Of a stretch of 7,399 bases of DNA, positions 6,545 through 7,399 are shown piece after piece. The notes beneath the pieces were generated by a model. That model had not been told where the DNA came from and ran no database searches. It saw only the letters and a list, made by a program, of their open reading frames with translations. Positions within the stretch are counted from its first letter, which is position 1. Each line of letters opens with the position of its first letter. Position numbers and translations under genes: made by a program. The DNA is from an uncultured Erysipelotrichaceae bacterium. GTDB lineage: Bacteria; Bacillota_I; Bacilli_A; Erysipelotrichales; Coprobacillaceae. The stretch spans positions 1-7,399 of the forward strand of contig ONFH01000059.1 in the NCBI GenBank assembly GCA_900317015.1, read 5' to 3'.

Positions 6545-7150
6545 TTATTCAATAGGTTTGAAATCACTGGCTGGATGTTTACAGATAGGACAAATAAAGT
6601 CTGGTGGTAAGACTTCTCCTTCATAGACATAGCCACAGATTGTACAAACCCAGCCTTTCTTATTCGTGACTGCTGGTTTTGGTTTAATATGCTTGAAGTA
6701 ATAAGTATAGGTTACTGATGGGGTAGAACTTAAAACTTCAGCCTCTTTGATTTCTACAATAAAGATTGTATGCGTTGATAGATCGACTTCCTGTACAACT
6801 TCACCTGACAAATAAGCATTTGCATACTTTGTTAAATAAAAGGTATTATTGTCAGTGACTTTATAATCATCAAAGCCTTCGAGCTTATCTGTATCTCGCC
6901 CAGAAGAGAATCCAAAGCGTTTAAAAATATCAAATGGTACAGATTCATCAAGTATTGAAACTGTTAATTGATGAGTTTTTTTAATGACCTCATTAGTATA
7001 GTTACTCTTGTTAACGGAAACACTGATCGTAAGGGGATCAGAAGTCTGTTGAATGACAGTATTAGTAATACAGCCTGTGAGCTTCTTGCCATCATTAGCG
7101 CTTAAGACAAAGAGGCCATACGTTAAGTTATGCATTGTTTTTGTGTTCAT
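6545..7150 (-). CDS. Flavin reductase-rubredoxin fusion (high-molecular-weight rubredoxin-like)
   Basis: A 201-residue cytoplasmic protein. Residues 1 to about 150 resemble FMN-binding flavin reductases: GCITNTVIQQTSDPLTISVSVNK, split here as GCITNTVIQQ and DPLTISVSVNK, then NYTNEVIKKT, SILDE and FGFSSGRDTDKLEGF. Residues 166-201 are a short rubredoxin with four iron ligands, C169, C172, C187 and C190 (CTICGYVYEG ... CPIC). The loop between the cysteine pairs is short, like the rubredoxin tail of rubrerythrin. This order matches the Hrb protein of acetogens, which takes electrons from NAD(P)H via flavin and passes them to flavodiiron proteins for O2 or NO reduction. I chose ATG 7150 and not the in-frame GTG 7162, because the GTG lies inside AAAGGACGTGATC, which matches the 16S-complementary Shine-Dalgarno at all but one base. 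It converges on the secreted-protein cluster and is probably unrelated to it. No flavodiiron gene is seen in the window. Confidence 0.92.
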   Translation of the reverse strand: MNTKTMHNLTYGLFVLSANDGKKLTGCITNTVIQQTSDPLTISVSVNKSNYTNEVIKKTHQLTVSILDESVPFDIFKRFGFSSGRDTDKLEGFDDYKVTDNNTFYLTKYANAYLSGEVVQEVDLSTHTIFIVEIKEAEVLSSTPSVTYTYYFKHIKPKPAVTNKKGWVCTICGYVYEGEVLPPDFICPICKHPASDFKPIE

Positions 7151-7173
7151 ATTATAGATCACGTCCTTTCACT

Positions 7174-7200
7174 ATTATTGTATAGAAATGGCGATGTCGA
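7174..7200 (-). promoter_or_regulatory. Candidate promoter of the rubredoxin-fusion gene
   Basis: On the minus strand TCGACA (7200-7195) is a 5-of-6 match to the -35 consensus, and AATAAT (7179-7174) is a 5-of-6 match to the -10. The spacer is only 15 nt. The overlapping TAATAG at 17 nt has better spacing but a poorer match. The position, about 24 nt before the ATG, leaves a leader holding the Shine-Dalgarno. Confidence 0.35.
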
Positions 7201-7282
7201 AAGAAGAAAAACCTTAGTTTTTATAAAAATTGTTTACTCGAAAACAGGGGTCACAGGCAAGTAAAAAAAGTCGAATTTTTTG

Positions 7283-7311
7283 TTGACGGGTATGAAGGTA
7301 GGTGGTATTAT
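7283..7311 (+). promoter_or_regulatory. Strong promoter of the tRNA-Ile gene
   Basis: TTGACG (7283-7288) and TATTAT (7306-7311) are 17 nt apart, each matching consensus at 5 of 6 bases. Upstream of the -35 are an A7 tract (7263-7269) and a T6 tract (7276-7281), which resemble an UP element of stable-RNA promoters. The expected transcript start near 7318 lies about 14 nt before the tRNA. Confidence 0.75.
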
Positions 7312-7331
7312 AGTGGAGCAGTCAGAAAGAA

Positions 7332-7399
<68 letters not shown>

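Noticed and set aside
7244..7257. Direct repeat ACAGG ... ACAGG upstream of the tRNA promoter
   Set aside because: Only two 5-nt copies, which is not distinguishable from chance.

Overview
The window comes from a low-GC, anaerobic-type Firmicute chromosome. The evidence is AT-rich third codon positions, strong GGAGG-type ribosome binding sites, sigma-A-like promoters with TATAAT-class -10 boxes, U-tract hairpin terminators and a flavin reductase-rubredoxin fusion of the kind found in strict anaerobes. The overall feel (Lys/Asn/Ser/Thr-rich secreted proteins, gut-type anaerobe) fits Erysipelotrichia or related Clostridia. That placement is an inference; no marker gene here settles it.

Layout. 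Positions 1-1149 (minus strand, 3' end outside the window) carry a multi-pass membrane protein that looks like a GT-C fold glycosyltransferase of the DUF2142/GT39-like type. Transcribed away from it is a group of three plus-strand genes for exported proteins. The first two (1323-3545 and 3666-5372) are paralogs of 740 and 568 residues. Both have a signal peptide, a shared ~100-residue N-terminal module, a DUF5722-type core with a GNE motif and a TESG motif that look like the two catalytic glutamates of a TIM-barrel glycosidase, and a shared Lys/Tyr-rich tail. The first copy also has a ~74-residue Thr/Ser linker and a C-terminal fibronectin type III-like domain. The third gene (5464-6504) encodes a secreted 346-residue all-beta protein made of about three modules resembling bacterial pre-peptidase C-terminal domains. 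Each of the three genes is followed by its own hairpin terminator, and the second and third also have their own promoter, so this is a cluster of single-gene units and not an operon.

Converging on them from the right is a minus-strand gene (6545-7150) for a high-molecular-weight rubredoxin-like protein: a flavin reductase domain fused to a short rubredoxin. It is probably a redox partner in oxygen or NO detoxification and has no evident link to the secreted proteins. At the right edge is a tRNA-Ile(GAT) gene with a good promoter, cut off inside its 3' acceptor strand.

How the genes may work together: the two DUF5722 proteins and the beta-module protein are all exported and adjacent, which suggests a shared extracellular job, most simply binding and cutting a glycan. 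The neighbouring GT-C enzyme could build or decorate a surface glycan or glycosylate the Thr-rich linker. These functional links are inferences. Three of the genes have in-frame start codons upstream of the ones chosen here, but those upstream codons fall inside promoter or Shine-Dalgarno sequences, so the shorter starts are preferred.
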